DNA of 64,000 nt, taken from Thalassobaculum_A sp040219615 (GTDB lineage Bacteria; Pseudomonadota; Alphaproteobacteria; Thalassobaculales; Thalassobaculaceae). The stretch is from positions 1 to 64,000 of the forward strand of contig NZ_JAVJSE010000002.1 of assembly GCF_040219615.1 (NCBI RefSeq), written 5' to 3'. Below the pieces are notes generated by a model that did no database searches, was not told the origin of the DNA, and worked only from the letters and a program-made list of their open reading frames with translations. The translations under genes were made by a program, and so were the position numbers. This document shows positions 40,324-49,199 of the stretch, piece after piece (positions within the stretch are counted from its first letter, which is position 1; each line of letters begins with the position of its first letter).

Positions 40324-40356
40324 GGGGAGTCCTCCATGGTGGGCGCGGCGATCCGG

Positions 40357-41754
40357 TCAGAACCGGACCAGGAACTCGGTCCGGGCACCATAGCCGACAT
40401 CCCGTGCCTCTTCCCTGGAAACGAAGCCGTCGAGCTGGACGACGTAGCGGTCGCCCAGCGCCTGCTGCAGGCGCAGCCCGAGGGCGGCGGCGTCGCGCTG
40501 CTCGCCGTCGGTGCCGACCCGGGCGCCGAGCTCGGCCACCACCTGGGTCCGCTCCTCGTTGAAGAACATCTGATAGCCGAGCGCCGCCGCCGCCACGTCC
40601 TCGGCCCGGTTGTTGAGCGCCACGCCGTAGTCGCCGAGACCGGCCGACGCGAACAGGATGCCGACCGGCCCCAGCGGACCGCCCACCAGCGGATCGCGGG
40701 CCGCCGACGTGAAGCGGCCGGCCGCCCAGGCGCCGTTCAGGTACAGCACGTCGTCGTTGCCGAGCGGGTCGCCGGACAGTTCCGCCAGCGCGAGCGTGCC
40801 GGTGTCGACCGCCGCCGAGCTCTCGTCCAGCGCGATCGACTGGGCCAACCGGAACGCGGTGTTGAGCTTGCCGATCCGCTGGGTGCTGCCGATCCCCAGG
40901 AAGGCCCCGTCGGTGCCCGCCCCGGCGTCGTTGCCGCCGGTGACGAAGATCGCGTCGGCGGCGACCGTCGACGACCGCAGATCGGTCTCCGTGAACGCCC
41001 CGAACAGCTGCGCCTCGTCGTCGCGTCGGTTGTCGCTGCGATGGATGTTGCCCCAGCCGAACAGCGCGGTCAGGCGGGTATCGACCGACAGTCCCCTGGT
41101 GATCACGGTGTCGCGGGTCAATGCCACCGCGTCGACCGTGTCGTTGATCAGCAGGCCTTCCTGGAACAGCAGCTGCTGGCGGCCGACGGTGAAGCCGAGG
41201 TCGAGCCCACCGGTATCGAACGGATCGGCCTCCGGGAAGATCTCGCCGATCTCGCCCTCGAAGAACAGCGCCGTCGGCTCGCCACTGAACTCGTCGTCGA
41301 AGCCCTGCTGTGACTCCGGCCGGCGGTGATAGCCGCTGAACCTCGTCCCGTCGCGCAGCGGCGACAGGCCGATCAGCACCCGCTCGGTCCCGCTCAGCCG
41401 CAGGTTGGCGAACAGGTCGAGCCGGTTGGCCCACTCCTGCACCTCCGGTGCGTCGCCGTTCTTGTAGATGTCGACCGCGGTCCGGTACTGGCCGAAAACC
41501 CACAGCGCGGGTTGCCAGACCGCCCCGGTCGGCAACTCGATGCCGGGGTCGAGCGGTCCGGTGCCGAGCAGGGCCGGCCCCACCTCCAGCAGCGGCCGCG
41601 TGCGCGCCGGCAGGGTGTCGCCCTTGTAGGGGATGACCTCCTCCGACAGCTTCTTGACCTCGGCCGGCGCGGGAGACGCCCCCGCAGCGAAGGTCAGCGC
41701 GGCGACCCCGAGCAGGCGGACCAGCGACGACAGGGCCATGGCGACGCGGATCAT
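40357..41754 (-). CDS. Outer-membrane beta-barrel (porin-like) protein of the cytochrome operon
   Basis: This 465-residue protein has a signal peptide (MIRVAMALSSLVRLLGVAAL, cleavage near PAPAE) and many alternating amphipathic strands such as WALWVFGQYRT-like, LDLFANLRLSG, LDLGFTVGRQQLLF and AAALGLRLQQALGD. It ends TEFLVRF with a terminal Phe, the typical outer-membrane assembly signal. It may resemble alginate-export-type barrels. It is shorter than MtrB (about 700) and has no CXXC. ATG 41754 overlaps the pentaheme stop as ATGA, so the two proteins are probably made together and may associate. Confidence 0.82.
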   Translation of the reverse strand: MIRVAMALSSLVRLLGVAALTFAAGASPAPAEVKKLSEEVIPYKGDTLPARTRPLLEVGPALLGTGPLDPGIELPTGAVWQPALWVFGQYRTAVDIYKNGDAPEVQEWANRLDLFANLRLSGTERVLIGLSPLRDGTRFSGYHRRPESQQGFDDEFSGEPTALFFEGEIGEIFPEADPFDTGGLDLGFTVGRQQLLFQEGLLINDTVDAVALTRDTVITRGLSVDTRLTALFGWGNIHRSDNRRDDEAQLFGAFTETDLRSSTVAADAIFVTGGNDAGAGTDGAFLGIGSTQRIGKLNTAFRLAQSIALDESSAAVDTGTLALAELSGDPLGNDDVLYLNGAWAAGRFTSAARDPLVGGPLGPVGILFASAGLGDYGVALNNRAEDVAAAALGYQMFFNEERTQVVAELGARVGTDGEQRDAAALGLRLQQALGDRYVVQLDGFVSREEARDVGYGARTEFLVRF

Positions 41755-43793
41755 CGGATCGCCCCGCCGGAACCGGGTATCTCGATGGTCAGGTCGCGCT
41801 CGGCGATCGTCAGGGTGCCGGCGACCACAGCGTCGGCGACCTGGCGCGGGCTCATCCCGTAGTCGAAGCCGATATCCTGGATCGCCAGGATCAGGTTCGC
41901 CGGCACCATCTGGGCCAGCAGCCGGACCTTGACCGCATACGGCCCCGGCCCGGTCAGGCGGCCCGCCGGCACCGTGTAGTCCGCGATCCGCTCGCCCAGG
42001 GGCTCGATGGTCTGCTTGTGCTTGCGGGCCAGCTGCGGCCGGCCGTAGATCGTCGTCGGCAAGGCCTCCGGCCTGACGAACGGCAGCACCCCCTGGGAGG
42101 TGTTGATCGGCAGCACCTGCTCGCGCTCGCCGCCGCGCAGCAGCCGCACCAGGAACTTGGACTGCAGGTTGAACAGGTCCTCGTCGAGCGGCAGTTCGCC
42201 ACCATGAACATAGGCGGAATGGGTATCGCGGACGTCGCCGTTCGGATCCCGGTCGCCGGAGCGGTACACCACGTTGCCGTCCCCGTCGGTGACCGTAACC
42301 TCCAGGAACATCAGCCGTTCGGCGTCGAAGCCGGTGGGCACCGCATGGCCCCCGGTCAGGTTCCGGACCGGCACCGAGAACCCCAGGCCGTCGGGCCCGA
42401 CGCGATCGACCCGGATCTCGCCCAGGCCGAGGCCGTTGCGCAGCACCTCCAGGCGCTGCTCGTCGGCGGCCGCCAGCCGGCGCTTCTGCTCCTCGACGAT
42501 CTTGCGGCCGTCATAGCGGTCGTCGATCGACCGCCAGGCGTCCGGGAACGCGTAGTCGCGCGGGGCCGCGTTCTCGAAGGCGTCGGTTCCCCACCCGGCC
42601 GCGTCGTCGAACTGCACCCACTCGCGCATGGTCTTGAATTCCGAGGCCTTCACGCTGAGCGGGAACAGGCCTGGGTGCAGGATCGAATGGTCGGGGCCGG
42701 CGAAATAGTGGTTGGTCAGCTTGCGCGGCTTGGTCGGCTGCCCGCCCACGATCGCCGCCGGGCCCTCGTCGTAGCCCGAGGCGACCCCTTGCTCCTTGCC
42801 CATGTGGCAGTTCTGGCAAGTCGTGCCCTCGCTCGCCGCCGGCGACTGCTGGTACTCGGCGAACGCCTCCTCCAGCCGGAACCCGTTGACCAGGGTGACA
42901 TCATGGCAGGTACCGCAGAATCCCGGCGTGACCAGCGGGAAGAACCGCTTCACCTCGGTGTGGATGCCGCGGCCGGGATCGTCGCGCTCGGTCGAGACCC
43001 GGAAGGTCTCCGGTTCGGCGAGAACCCGCTTCAGCTCGGCGTCGCCGGTCGGCCCGTAGACCGGTGAGAACAGGTCGCCCTCGACGATCGACAGGCGGCC
43101 GCTGATCTTGCCGTAGTTCCGGTCGACCCGGTGGCAGGCGATGCACGTCACACCCTCGCGCGAGGTCGGGTGACGGTCGAAGTTCGAGACATAGACCGAC
43201 TCCTCGAGGTTCATGCCGACCGGCGAATGGCAACGCACGCAGAAATCGCCGTTGGTGCCGCTGGTCTTGGCGTTGATCGCCGCCTGCATGGTGAGGAACA
43301 CCGGGCTGAGCTGGGCGTAGGCGTGCTGCGAAACCGACCATGCCTCGTACTGCCGCGGATGGCAGGTCGCGCAGGTGTTGGCCGACGGAAACCGGCCCTC
43401 GGCGAACAGCTGCTGGTGTGCGGCCGCGGCGTCCGACGCGGGCTCGTCGGTCGTCTCCGGTCCGGCGACCGGCGCCGGTTCCCCGATGGCGGGCGCGACC
43501 AGGGGCTGGCCGACGCCCGGCGCCAGCAGCAGGTCGTCGTCGCCCGAAGACGGTGCCAGGAGTGGATCGCCGGCGGCGGGGTTCGGAAGCAGAAGGTCGT
43601 CACCCCCCGAGGCGCCGGGCGCCGGCGCCAGCAGCAGGTCGTCCGACGCCGCCAGCTGCGCCGCGATCCGGTCCATCGACCGCGTACTGACGGCCGGCTG
43701 CCCGGCGAGCGCGGCCGACCACGACGAAACGACGACGAGCGGGACGGTCAGCGCCCTTGCGAAGCGGCCGAACGCCAGACTGCAGCGTACCAC
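41751..43793 (-). CDS. Secreted pentaheme cytochrome c with DDLLLAP repeats
   Basis: This 680-residue protein has a signal peptide (cleavage near SAALA, residue 30), a low-complexity segment (about 45-120) with DDLLLAP-type repeats, then five CXXCH sites (CATCH, CVRCH, CIACH, CGTCH, CQNCH) in a cytochrome c554-like region (about 138-330). The C-terminal half has no haem but carries LTGGHAVPTGFDAERLMFLE, seen in large multihaem proteins. GTG 43793 follows a GGGGGG run. It heads the redox operon and, next to the porin, may be its outer-membrane or surface cytochrome. Function of the C-terminal half unknown. Confidence 0.88.
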   Translation of the reverse strand: MVRCSLAFGRFARALTVPLVVVSSWSAALAGQPAVSTRSMDRIAAQLAASDDLLLAPAPGASGGDDLLLPNPAAGDPLLAPSSGDDDLLLAPGVGQPLVAPAIGEPAPVAGPETTDEPASDAAAAHQQLFAEGRFPSANTCATCHPRQYEAWSVSQHAYAQLSPVFLTMQAAINAKTSGTNGDFCVRCHSPVGMNLEESVYVSNFDRHPTSREGVTCIACHRVDRNYGKISGRLSIVEGDLFSPVYGPTGDAELKRVLAEPETFRVSTERDDPGRGIHTEVKRFFPLVTPGFCGTCHDVTLVNGFRLEEAFAEYQQSPAASEGTTCQNCHMGKEQGVASGYDEGPAAIVGGQPTKPRKLTNHYFAGPDHSILHPGLFPLSVKASEFKTMREWVQFDDAAGWGTDAFENAAPRDYAFPDAWRSIDDRYDGRKIVEEQKRRLAAADEQRLEVLRNGLGLGEIRVDRVGPDGLGFSVPVRNLTGGHAVPTGFDAERLMFLEVTVTDGDGNVVYRSGDRDPNGDVRDTHSAYVHGGELPLDEDLFNLQSKFLVRLLRGGEREQVLPINTSQGVLPFVRPEALPTTIYGRPQLARKHKQTIEPLGERIADYTVPAGRLTGPGPYAVKVRLLAQMVPANLILAIQDIGFDYGMSPRQVADAVVAGTLTIAERDLTIEIPGSGGAIR
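43505..43660 (-). repeat. DDLLLAP-type repeats in the pentaheme gene
   Basis: The coded segment contains DDLLLAP, DDLLLP, DPLLAP and DDDLLLAP in about 45 residues. The DNA core CGCCAGCAGCAGGTCGTC occurs twice. It lies between the signal peptide and the haem region. Confidence 0.8.
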
Positions 43794-44024
43794 CGGAGCC
43801 CCCCGGAACTGTTTGCCCTATGCGGATGGAGCCCGTAACCGAGCCACAACGGTCGAGACCTGTATCCACGGTTCAGCGCGGACCCTAGACCCTCATCGCC
43901 CTGGAGCACAGTGTCACCAATGCAAAAATTCGAAATACCCGATTAATATTAGCATGTTATTGTGACGCGCCCGTGATGCGGCGACGGGCCCACCCCGGAA
44001 TCGGAGCGGGCCCGCGCCCTCCGG
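43794..44024 (-). promoter_or_regulatory. Presumed promoter region of the seven-gene redox operon
   Basis: This 231-base gap between the polyamine-binding protein gene and the pentaheme gene holds no credible gene. It contains the least GC-rich patch nearby (about 43918-43968, with TTAATATTAGCATGTTATTG), suited to a promoter reading leftwards. GGGCCC-based inverted repeats (43985-44012) near the binding-protein stop could form a hairpin ending the pot transcript. I saw no clear FNR or other named site. Confidence 0.45.
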
Positions 44025-45059
44025 CTACTTCCGCAGCTCGGTCCAGATCGCGGTGTACAGGTCCCGCGCCTCCTTCGGGCAGGTCGGCAGGAAGGTGCCG
44101 GCCGCCTTGAACTGCTCCGGCACCACGATCTCCGGCGCCGTCTTCATGTCCTCCGGCATGAACTTCTCGGAGCCCTTGATGCCGTTGGCGTAGCGCGCGA
44201 ACGCCGAGATCAGGGCGGCGTTCTCCGGGTCCATGATGAAGTTCTGGAACAGCTTGGCGTTCTCGACGTTCTTGGCGTCCTTCAGCACCGCCACCGAGTC
44301 CATCCACACCACGTAGCCCTCCTTCGGGTAGCCGTAGACCACCTTCGGGTTCTTGGCGCGCACGCGGAAGGTCGAGCCGTTCCAGTTGACCGAGGCCATG
44401 ACGTCGCCGTTCGACATCTTCTCGGTCATGCCGTAGTCCATCGACTGCCACTTCGGCTTGGCCGCCATCAGCTGGTCGCGGACTTTGCGCAGCACGTCCT
44501 TGTCGGCGGTGCAGGGCTTGCCGCCGACATACATGATGGCGAGGCCGATCACGTCGTTCATCTCCGGCACGACGTTGACCTTGCCGACCAGCTCGGCCGG
44601 TGGGTCCATGAAGATCGCCGAGGTATTCGGATCGCCGCTGTAGGCGTCGGTGTTGACCGCGATGCCGGTGGTGCCCCACTGCCACGGTGCGGTGTACTTG
44701 CGGCCCGGATCCCACGGCACGTCGACCCATGTCGGGTCGACGTTCTTGAAGTTGGACATCTGGTCCGGCCGCGACTCCAGCAGCAGCCCCTCATTGACGA
44801 AGATCGGCACATAGTTGGCGGACGGCACCACGATGTCGAAGCCGTGGCCCCCGGCCTTCACCTTGGTCAGCGCGGTGGAGTTCGAGTCGTAGTCGGTGAT
44901 GGTGACCTTGACCTTGTAGGTCTCCTCGAACTTCTTGATCAGGTCGGGGTTGGTGTAGTTGCCCCAGTTGTAGATGTTCAGTTCCCCTTCGGCAGCGGCG
45001 GTACCGGCGAAAACCAGCATCGCCAGCGCCGACAGCGCCCCGGTCAGCCTCCTAGACAT
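44025..45059 (-). CDS. potD: Spermidine/putrescine-type ABC transporter substrate-binding protein
   Basis: This 344-residue periplasmic protein has a signal peptide (cleavage near GTAAA, residue 23) and the polyamine-binding-protein opening LNIYNWGNYTNPDLIKKFEE, followed by VTITDYDSNSTALTKVKAGG, as in PotD/PotF. Trp and Asp/Glu residues that ring the ligand are present (APWQWGTTGIAVNTDAY). ATG 45059 follows a strong AGGAGG. It is the last gene of the pot operon, 32 bases after the permease. The true ligand could be another cation such as a polyamine analogue. Confidence 0.92.
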   Translation of the reverse strand: MSRRLTGALSALAMLVFAGTAAAEGELNIYNWGNYTNPDLIKKFEETYKVKVTITDYDSNSTALTKVKAGGHGFDIVVPSANYVPIFVNEGLLLESRPDQMSNFKNVDPTWVDVPWDPGRKYTAPWQWGTTGIAVNTDAYSGDPNTSAIFMDPPAELVGKVNVVPEMNDVIGLAIMYVGGKPCTADKDVLRKVRDQLMAAKPKWQSMDYGMTEKMSNGDVMASVNWNGSTFRVRAKNPKVVYGYPKEGYVVWMDSVAVLKDAKNVENAKLFQNFIMDPENAALISAFARYANGIKGSEKFMPEDMKTAPEIVVPEQFKAAGTFLPTCPKEARDLYTAIWTELRK

Positions 45060-45091
45060 GATCAGCCTCCTGTTTTTGTTGTGACCGCAGT

Positions 45092-45919
45092 TTATCTCCG
45101 TTGCCGGTTCAGTACAAAGAAGGCCGAGAGCAGCAGCACCGTCACCGCCAGCAGCGCGGTCGAGATCGCGTTCACCTCCGGGGTCACCGCCCGCCGGAGC
45201 TGGCCCAGCATGTAGGTCGGCAGGGTGTCCTGGCCGGCCGATTTCACGAACTCGGTGATCACCACGTCGTCGAGCGAGATGACGAAGGCCAGCATCGAGC
45301 CGGCGACGATGCCCGGGCTCATCAGCGGCAGGGTAATGCGGCGGAAGGTCTGCCACGGGGTGGCGTACAGGTCGGCGGCGGCGGTCTCGTAGGACAGGTC
45401 CATGCCCTCCAGACGGGCCCGGATCGGCAGATAGGCAAACGGCACGCAGAACGCGGCATGGGCCGCGATCAGGTAACCGAGCCCGCTGTAGCCGGTGGCG
45501 ATCTTGACCATTGCGAACACGATCAGCAGTGCCACGGCGGTGACGATCTCGGGCACCATCAGCGGCTGGTTGATCAGCGCATAGATCAGCATGCCGCCCG
45601 GAAACGGCGCGGTCCGGGTGGTGCCGAGTGCCGCCATGGTGGCGACCGCGGTCGCCACCGCCGAGGCGGAGGCCGCAACCACCAGCGACCGGACCGTCGC
45701 CTCCTGCACCAGCTCGTTGCCCCAGGCGACCGCGAACCAGCGCAGCGAGAACCCTTCCCACAGCGCGATCGAGTCGCCGGCGTTGAACGCATAGGCCACC
45801 AGCGTGGCGATCGGCGCGTACAGCAGGACGAAGCTGACCGCCGCGATCGTCGCGAAACCGGGGATCCGGCGGACCGCGAAACGCCTTCCCGGGGTCGGTT
45901 GCAGGGCCGGCTCAGCCAC
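45092..45919 (-). CDS. potC: Polyamine-type ABC transporter permease (PotC-like)
   Basis: This 275-residue inner-membrane permease has about six helices and the EAA-type cytoplasmic loop: YETAAADLYATPWQTFRRIT, then LPLMSPGIVAGSML, which contacts the ATPase. The N-terminal FATIAAVSFVLLYAPIATLV helix and the SLDDVVITEF motif are typical of PotC. It overlaps the PotB-like gene by eight bases. Confidence 0.93.
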   Translation of the reverse strand: MAEPALQPTPGRRFAVRRIPGFATIAAVSFVLLYAPIATLVAYAFNAGDSIALWEGFSLRWFAVAWGNELVQEATVRSLVVAASASAVATAVATMAALGTTRTAPFPGGMLIYALINQPLMVPEIVTAVALLIVFAMVKIATGYSGLGYLIAAHAAFCVPFAYLPIRARLEGMDLSYETAAADLYATPWQTFRRITLPLMSPGIVAGSMLAFVISLDDVVITEFVKSAGQDTLPTYMLGQLRRAVTPEVNAISTALLAVTVLLLSAFFVLNRQRR

Positions 45920-46841
45920 GGCGCTCGAGCCTCGACATGTTGCGCACGTAGAACAGCAGCGCCAGCATCACGAAGGCCAGCAGGGTCATCGACAGGGCCG
46001 CCCCCAGCGGCCAGTTGCGGCCCTCGCCGAACTGCAGCTCGATCAGGTTGCTGATCATCATGTTCTTGCCGCCGCCGAGCACCCGCGGGGTGACGTAGGC
46101 GCCGAGCGACGGGATGAACACCAGGATCGAGCCGGCGACGATGCCGGGTTTGACCAGCGGCACGATCACCCGGGTCAGCACCCGCCAGCGGCTGGCGTAC
46201 AGGTCGTAGGCCGCCTCGACCAGCCGGAAGTCCAGCCGCTCCATGGCGGCGTACAGCGGCAGCACCATCAGCGGCAGGTACACGTAGACCATGCCGATCA
46301 GCACGGCGGTGTCGGTGTACAGGATCTGGATCGGCGTCTCGATGATCCCGGCCGCCATCGCCCACGAGTTCAGGATGCCCTGGTTGCGGACCACCTCCAT
46401 GATCGCGAAGGTCCGGATCAGCAGGTTGGTCCAGAACGGGATGGTGACCAGGAACAGCCAGAGCGTGCGCTGGCGCGGCGGCCGGGTGGCGATGAAGTAG
46501 GCGGTCGGGAAGCCCAGCAGCAGGGTGATGATCGTGGTCAGCAGCGAGATCGAGGCCGAGCGCCAGAAGATCGTCAGATGGGCGTCGGCCAGCCCGACGG
46601 TCTCGTCGAAGATGTCGCGGTGGAACAGCACCCGGAACCAGCCCTCGCCGGACAGCTCCCACACCACGCCGCTGTACTCCGCCGGCTCCAGCACCGAGTA
46701 GACGACCACCACCAGCAGCGGCCCCGAGGCGGCCAGCAGCAGCAGCAGCAGGGCGGGCGCCGCCAGCAGCCAGTTGCGGCGGATGCGGGCCGCCCGGGCC
46801 GCGGCCTCTCCGGATCGTCCGGGTGCCGGCGCGCCCGCCAT
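45912..46841 (-). CDS. potB: Polyamine-type ABC transporter permease (PotB-like)
   Basis: This 309-residue permease has a hydrophobic N-terminal helix (LLAAPALLLLLLAASGPLLV), further helices, and the EAA loop LVEAAYDLYASRWRVLTRVI, then VPLVKPGIVAGSIL. IPFWTNLLIRTFAIM is characteristic of PotB. ATG 46841 shares one base with the potA stop (TGATG). Together with the PotC-like protein it forms the transmembrane channel. Confidence 0.93.
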   Translation of the reverse strand: MAGAPAPGRSGEAAARAARIRRNWLLAAPALLLLLLAASGPLLVVVVYSVLEPAEYSGVVWELSGEGWFRVLFHRDIFDETVGLADAHLTIFWRSASISLLTTIITLLLGFPTAYFIATRPPRQRTLWLFLVTIPFWTNLLIRTFAIMEVVRNQGILNSWAMAAGIIETPIQILYTDTAVLIGMVYVYLPLMVLPLYAAMERLDFRLVEAAYDLYASRWRVLTRVIVPLVKPGIVAGSILVFIPSLGAYVTPRVLGGGKNMMISNLIELQFGEGRNWPLGAALSMTLLAFVMLALLFYVRNMSRLERRG

Positions 46842-47983
46842 CAGTCGCGCAGCACGCGCACGGCCGACGGCGGGAAGGTCGCCGCCACGGCATCGCCGGC
46901 CTGCCAGCCGTCGCCGCCTTCGGGCCGGTTCTGCACCCGGGCGAACAGCGCCTCGCCGTCCGCCAGCCGCAGGTGGTAGTGGGTGTCGGTGCCCAGGTAG
47001 ACCACGTCGCCGACCGTCGCCGGCAGCCCCGCCCCGGCCCCCGCCGCCTCGATTCGCAGATGCTCCGGCCGGACCACCACGGTCACCCGCTCGCCCGGCG
47101 TCATGCCCTCGGGCAGCCCCGCCCGGACCTCCAGCGCCCCGCCCAGCCGCAGCCGGACCTGGCCGGCCTCGATGCCCTCGACCGCCGCGGTCAGGAAGTT
47201 GGTCTCGCCGATGAAGCTGGCGACGAAATGGTCGGCCGGATGCTCGTAGATCTCGTGCGGGCTGCCGACCTGCAGGATCCGGCCCTCGCTCATCACCGCG
47301 ATGCGGTCCGACATGGCGAGCGCCTCGCCCTGGTCGTGGGTGACGAACACGAAGGTGATGCCGGTCTCCAGCTGCAGGCGCTTGAGCTCGACCTGCATCT
47401 CCTTGCGCAGCTTCAGGTCGAGTGCCGACAAGGGCTCGTCCAGCAGCAGCACCTTCGGCCGCGGCGCCAGCGCCCGGGCGAGCGCCACGCGCTGCTGCTG
47501 GCCGCCGGAGAGCTGCGCGGTCTGGCGGTCGCGCATCGCCTCCATCTTCACCATGCGCAGCATCTCGTCGACGGTATCGGCGATCTCGGCCTTCGGGCGC
47601 CCCAGCATCTGCAGCCCGAAGCCGATGTTGTCGGCCACCGTCAGGTGCGGGAACAGCGCGTAGCTCTGGAACACCGTGTTGACCGGCCGCTTGTAGGGCG
47701 GGAGGGCCGAGATGTCGGCGCCGTCCAGCAGGATCGCGCCCATGGTCGGGTGCTCGAAGCCGGCGATCAGCCGCAGCAGGGTGGTCTTGCCGCAACCCGA
47801 CGGGCCCAGCAGCGTGAAGAACTCGCCCTCGCGGATGCCGACCGACACCGCGTCGAGCGCCTTCACCACCTGGTCGCCGCCGCCGAAATGCTTGGAGACC
47901 GAACGCGCCTCCACCATCACCCGCTCAGCTGCGGACCGGCCCCCGTCGATCGGCGCCCCCGCCCGTCCGATCGCCTCCTGCAT
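46841..47983 (-). CDS. potA: Polyamine-type ABC transporter ATPase (PotA-like)
   Basis: This 380-residue ATPase has Walker A GPSGCGKTT, Q-loop VFQSYALFPHLTV, signature LSGGQQQRVALARAL, Walker B VLLLDEPLSALD and H-loop VFVTHDQGEA, all intact. A C-terminal TOBE domain (about 290-375) is present, as in PotA. It energises uptake through the two permeases. GTG/ATG choices around 47983 give a 20-residue extension before the ABC domain. It starts the operon. Confidence 0.95.
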   Translation of the reverse strand: MQEAIGRAGAPIDGGRSAAERVMVEARSVSKHFGGGDQVVKALDAVSVGIREGEFFTLLGPSGCGKTTLLRLIAGFEHPTMGAILLDGADISALPPYKRPVNTVFQSYALFPHLTVADNIGFGLQMLGRPKAEIADTVDEMLRMVKMEAMRDRQTAQLSGGQQQRVALARALAPRPKVLLLDEPLSALDLKLRKEMQVELKRLQLETGITFVFVTHDQGEALAMSDRIAVMSEGRILQVGSPHEIYEHPADHFVASFIGETNFLTAAVEGIEAGQVRLRLGGALEVRAGLPEGMTPGERVTVVVRPEHLRIEAAGAGAGLPATVGDVVYLGTDTHYHLRLADGEALFARVQNRPEGGDGWQAGDAVAATFPPSAVRVLRD

Positions 47984-48054
47984 GCGCGATCCTTTCGATC
48001 GTCCGCGGACAGGCTAGCCTCTCGGTGCACTGCACAACAAGCCGCTTGCCCGGC

Positions 48055-49197
48055 TCACGGGCTGAAGATCAGCATCAGGTAGGCCAGGAACAGCACCAGG
48101 TGGACCGCGCCCTGCAGCAGGTTGGTGCGCACGCCGCCGAAGGTCATCGCGCTCATCACCAGGGTCAGGACCAGCAGCACGGTGGCCGCGTCGTCCAGGC
48201 CGAGCGTGACCTCCTGCTGCAGGACCAGGCCGATCGCCAGCACCGCCGGCACGGTCAGGCCGATGGTCGCGAGACCGGAGCCGAGCAGCAGGTTCACAGC
48301 GCGCTGCAGGTAGTTGGCGCGGGCCGCCCGCAGCGCCGCCAGCCCTTCCGGGGTCAGCACCAGCAGGGCGATCACCACGCCGCCGAACTCGATCGGCATG
48401 TCGAACCGCACGGTGCCGAAGTCGACGACCGTGGCCAGCCGCTTGGACAGCAGCACCACCGGCAGCAGGGTGAGCAGCAGCAGTGCTGCGTGATAGGGCA
48501 GCGAGCGCGCGGCGTGATGCTCGTGCGCCGGCGCCGCGCCGTCCTCGGCGGCCGCCGGCTGCTCGAAGAAGCCGCGGTGCCGCACGGTCTGGACCGCCAG
48601 GAACACGCCGTACAGCAGCAGCGTGACGACCGCGAAGAACACCGCCTGCGGCGCCGAGAAGGTCGGGTCGGCGGTCGACACCGTGTATTTCGGCAGCACC
48701 AGCGCCAGCACCGCCAGCGGCATCAGCACCGCCACGAAGGCGCGCGCGCCCTGCAGGTTGTAGTCCTGCTCGCGGTGCATCAGGCCGCCGATCAGCAGGG
48801 CGGCACCGGTCAGGCCGTTCAGCACGATCATCAGGATCGCGAACATGGTGTCGCGCGCCAGGGTGGGCGCCGCCTCGCCGGTCAGCATCACCGCCGAGAT
48901 CAGGGCGATCTCGATGCTGATGACCGCCAGGGTAAGGATCAGGGTGCCGTAGGGCTCGCCCAGCATCTCGGCCAGCGCGTCGGCGTGCCGGACCACCGCG
49001 AACGACGCCCACAGCATGACCCCGAACAGCCAGCAGAAGATCGCGGTGGCGACCAGCGGGTCGGCAAGGCCGTTCAGCCAGGCGTCGCCGCCGGCCTGGA
49101 ACATCACGAAGGTGGCGGCGACCCCGATCAGGGCAGCCTCGTCGCGCAGCACCCGCAGCCAGCCGGCGGGGCCTCCCGAAGACGTCTTCCCGGCCAT
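48055..49197 (-). CDS. chaA: Ca2+/H+ antiporter (ChaA/CaCA family)
   Basis: This 380-residue inner-membrane exchanger has about eleven helices and the two CaCA repeats: LGEPYGTLILTLAVISIEIA in the first half and VLTPEGLAALRAARANYLQR in the second, with acidic residues that bind cations. A His-rich loop (AHEHHAARS, near 225) separates the halves. It exports Ca2+ or Na+/K+ for protons. The ATG at 49197 lies two bases after the stop of the EAL-like gene, so it is the last gene of the motA-motB-EAL-chaA operon. Confidence 0.9.
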   Translation of the reverse strand: MAGKTSSGGPAGWLRVLRDEAALIGVAATFVMFQAGGDAWLNGLADPLVATAIFCWLFGVMLWASFAVVRHADALAEMLGEPYGTLILTLAVISIEIALISAVMLTGEAAPTLARDTMFAILMIVLNGLTGAALLIGGLMHREQDYNLQGARAFVAVLMPLAVLALVLPKYTVSTADPTFSAPQAVFFAVVTLLLYGVFLAVQTVRHRGFFEQPAAAEDGAAPAHEHHAARSLPYHAALLLLTLLPVVLLSKRLATVVDFGTVRFDMPIEFGGVVIALLVLTPEGLAALRAARANYLQRAVNLLLGSGLATIGLTVPAVLAIGLVLQQEVTLGLDDAATVLLVLTLVMSAMTFGGVRTNLLQGAVHLVLFLAYLMLIFSP

Positions 49198-49199
49198 GC

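Noticed and set aside
33023..43793. Assigning the cytochrome operon to MtrCAB/PioAB, hydroxylamine oxidation or nitrite reduction
   Set aside because: The barrel is too short for MtrB, no MtrA-like or hydroxylamine oxidoreductase-type protein with a haem-crosslinking tyrosine is evident, and no molybdopterin or nitrite reductase subunit is present.
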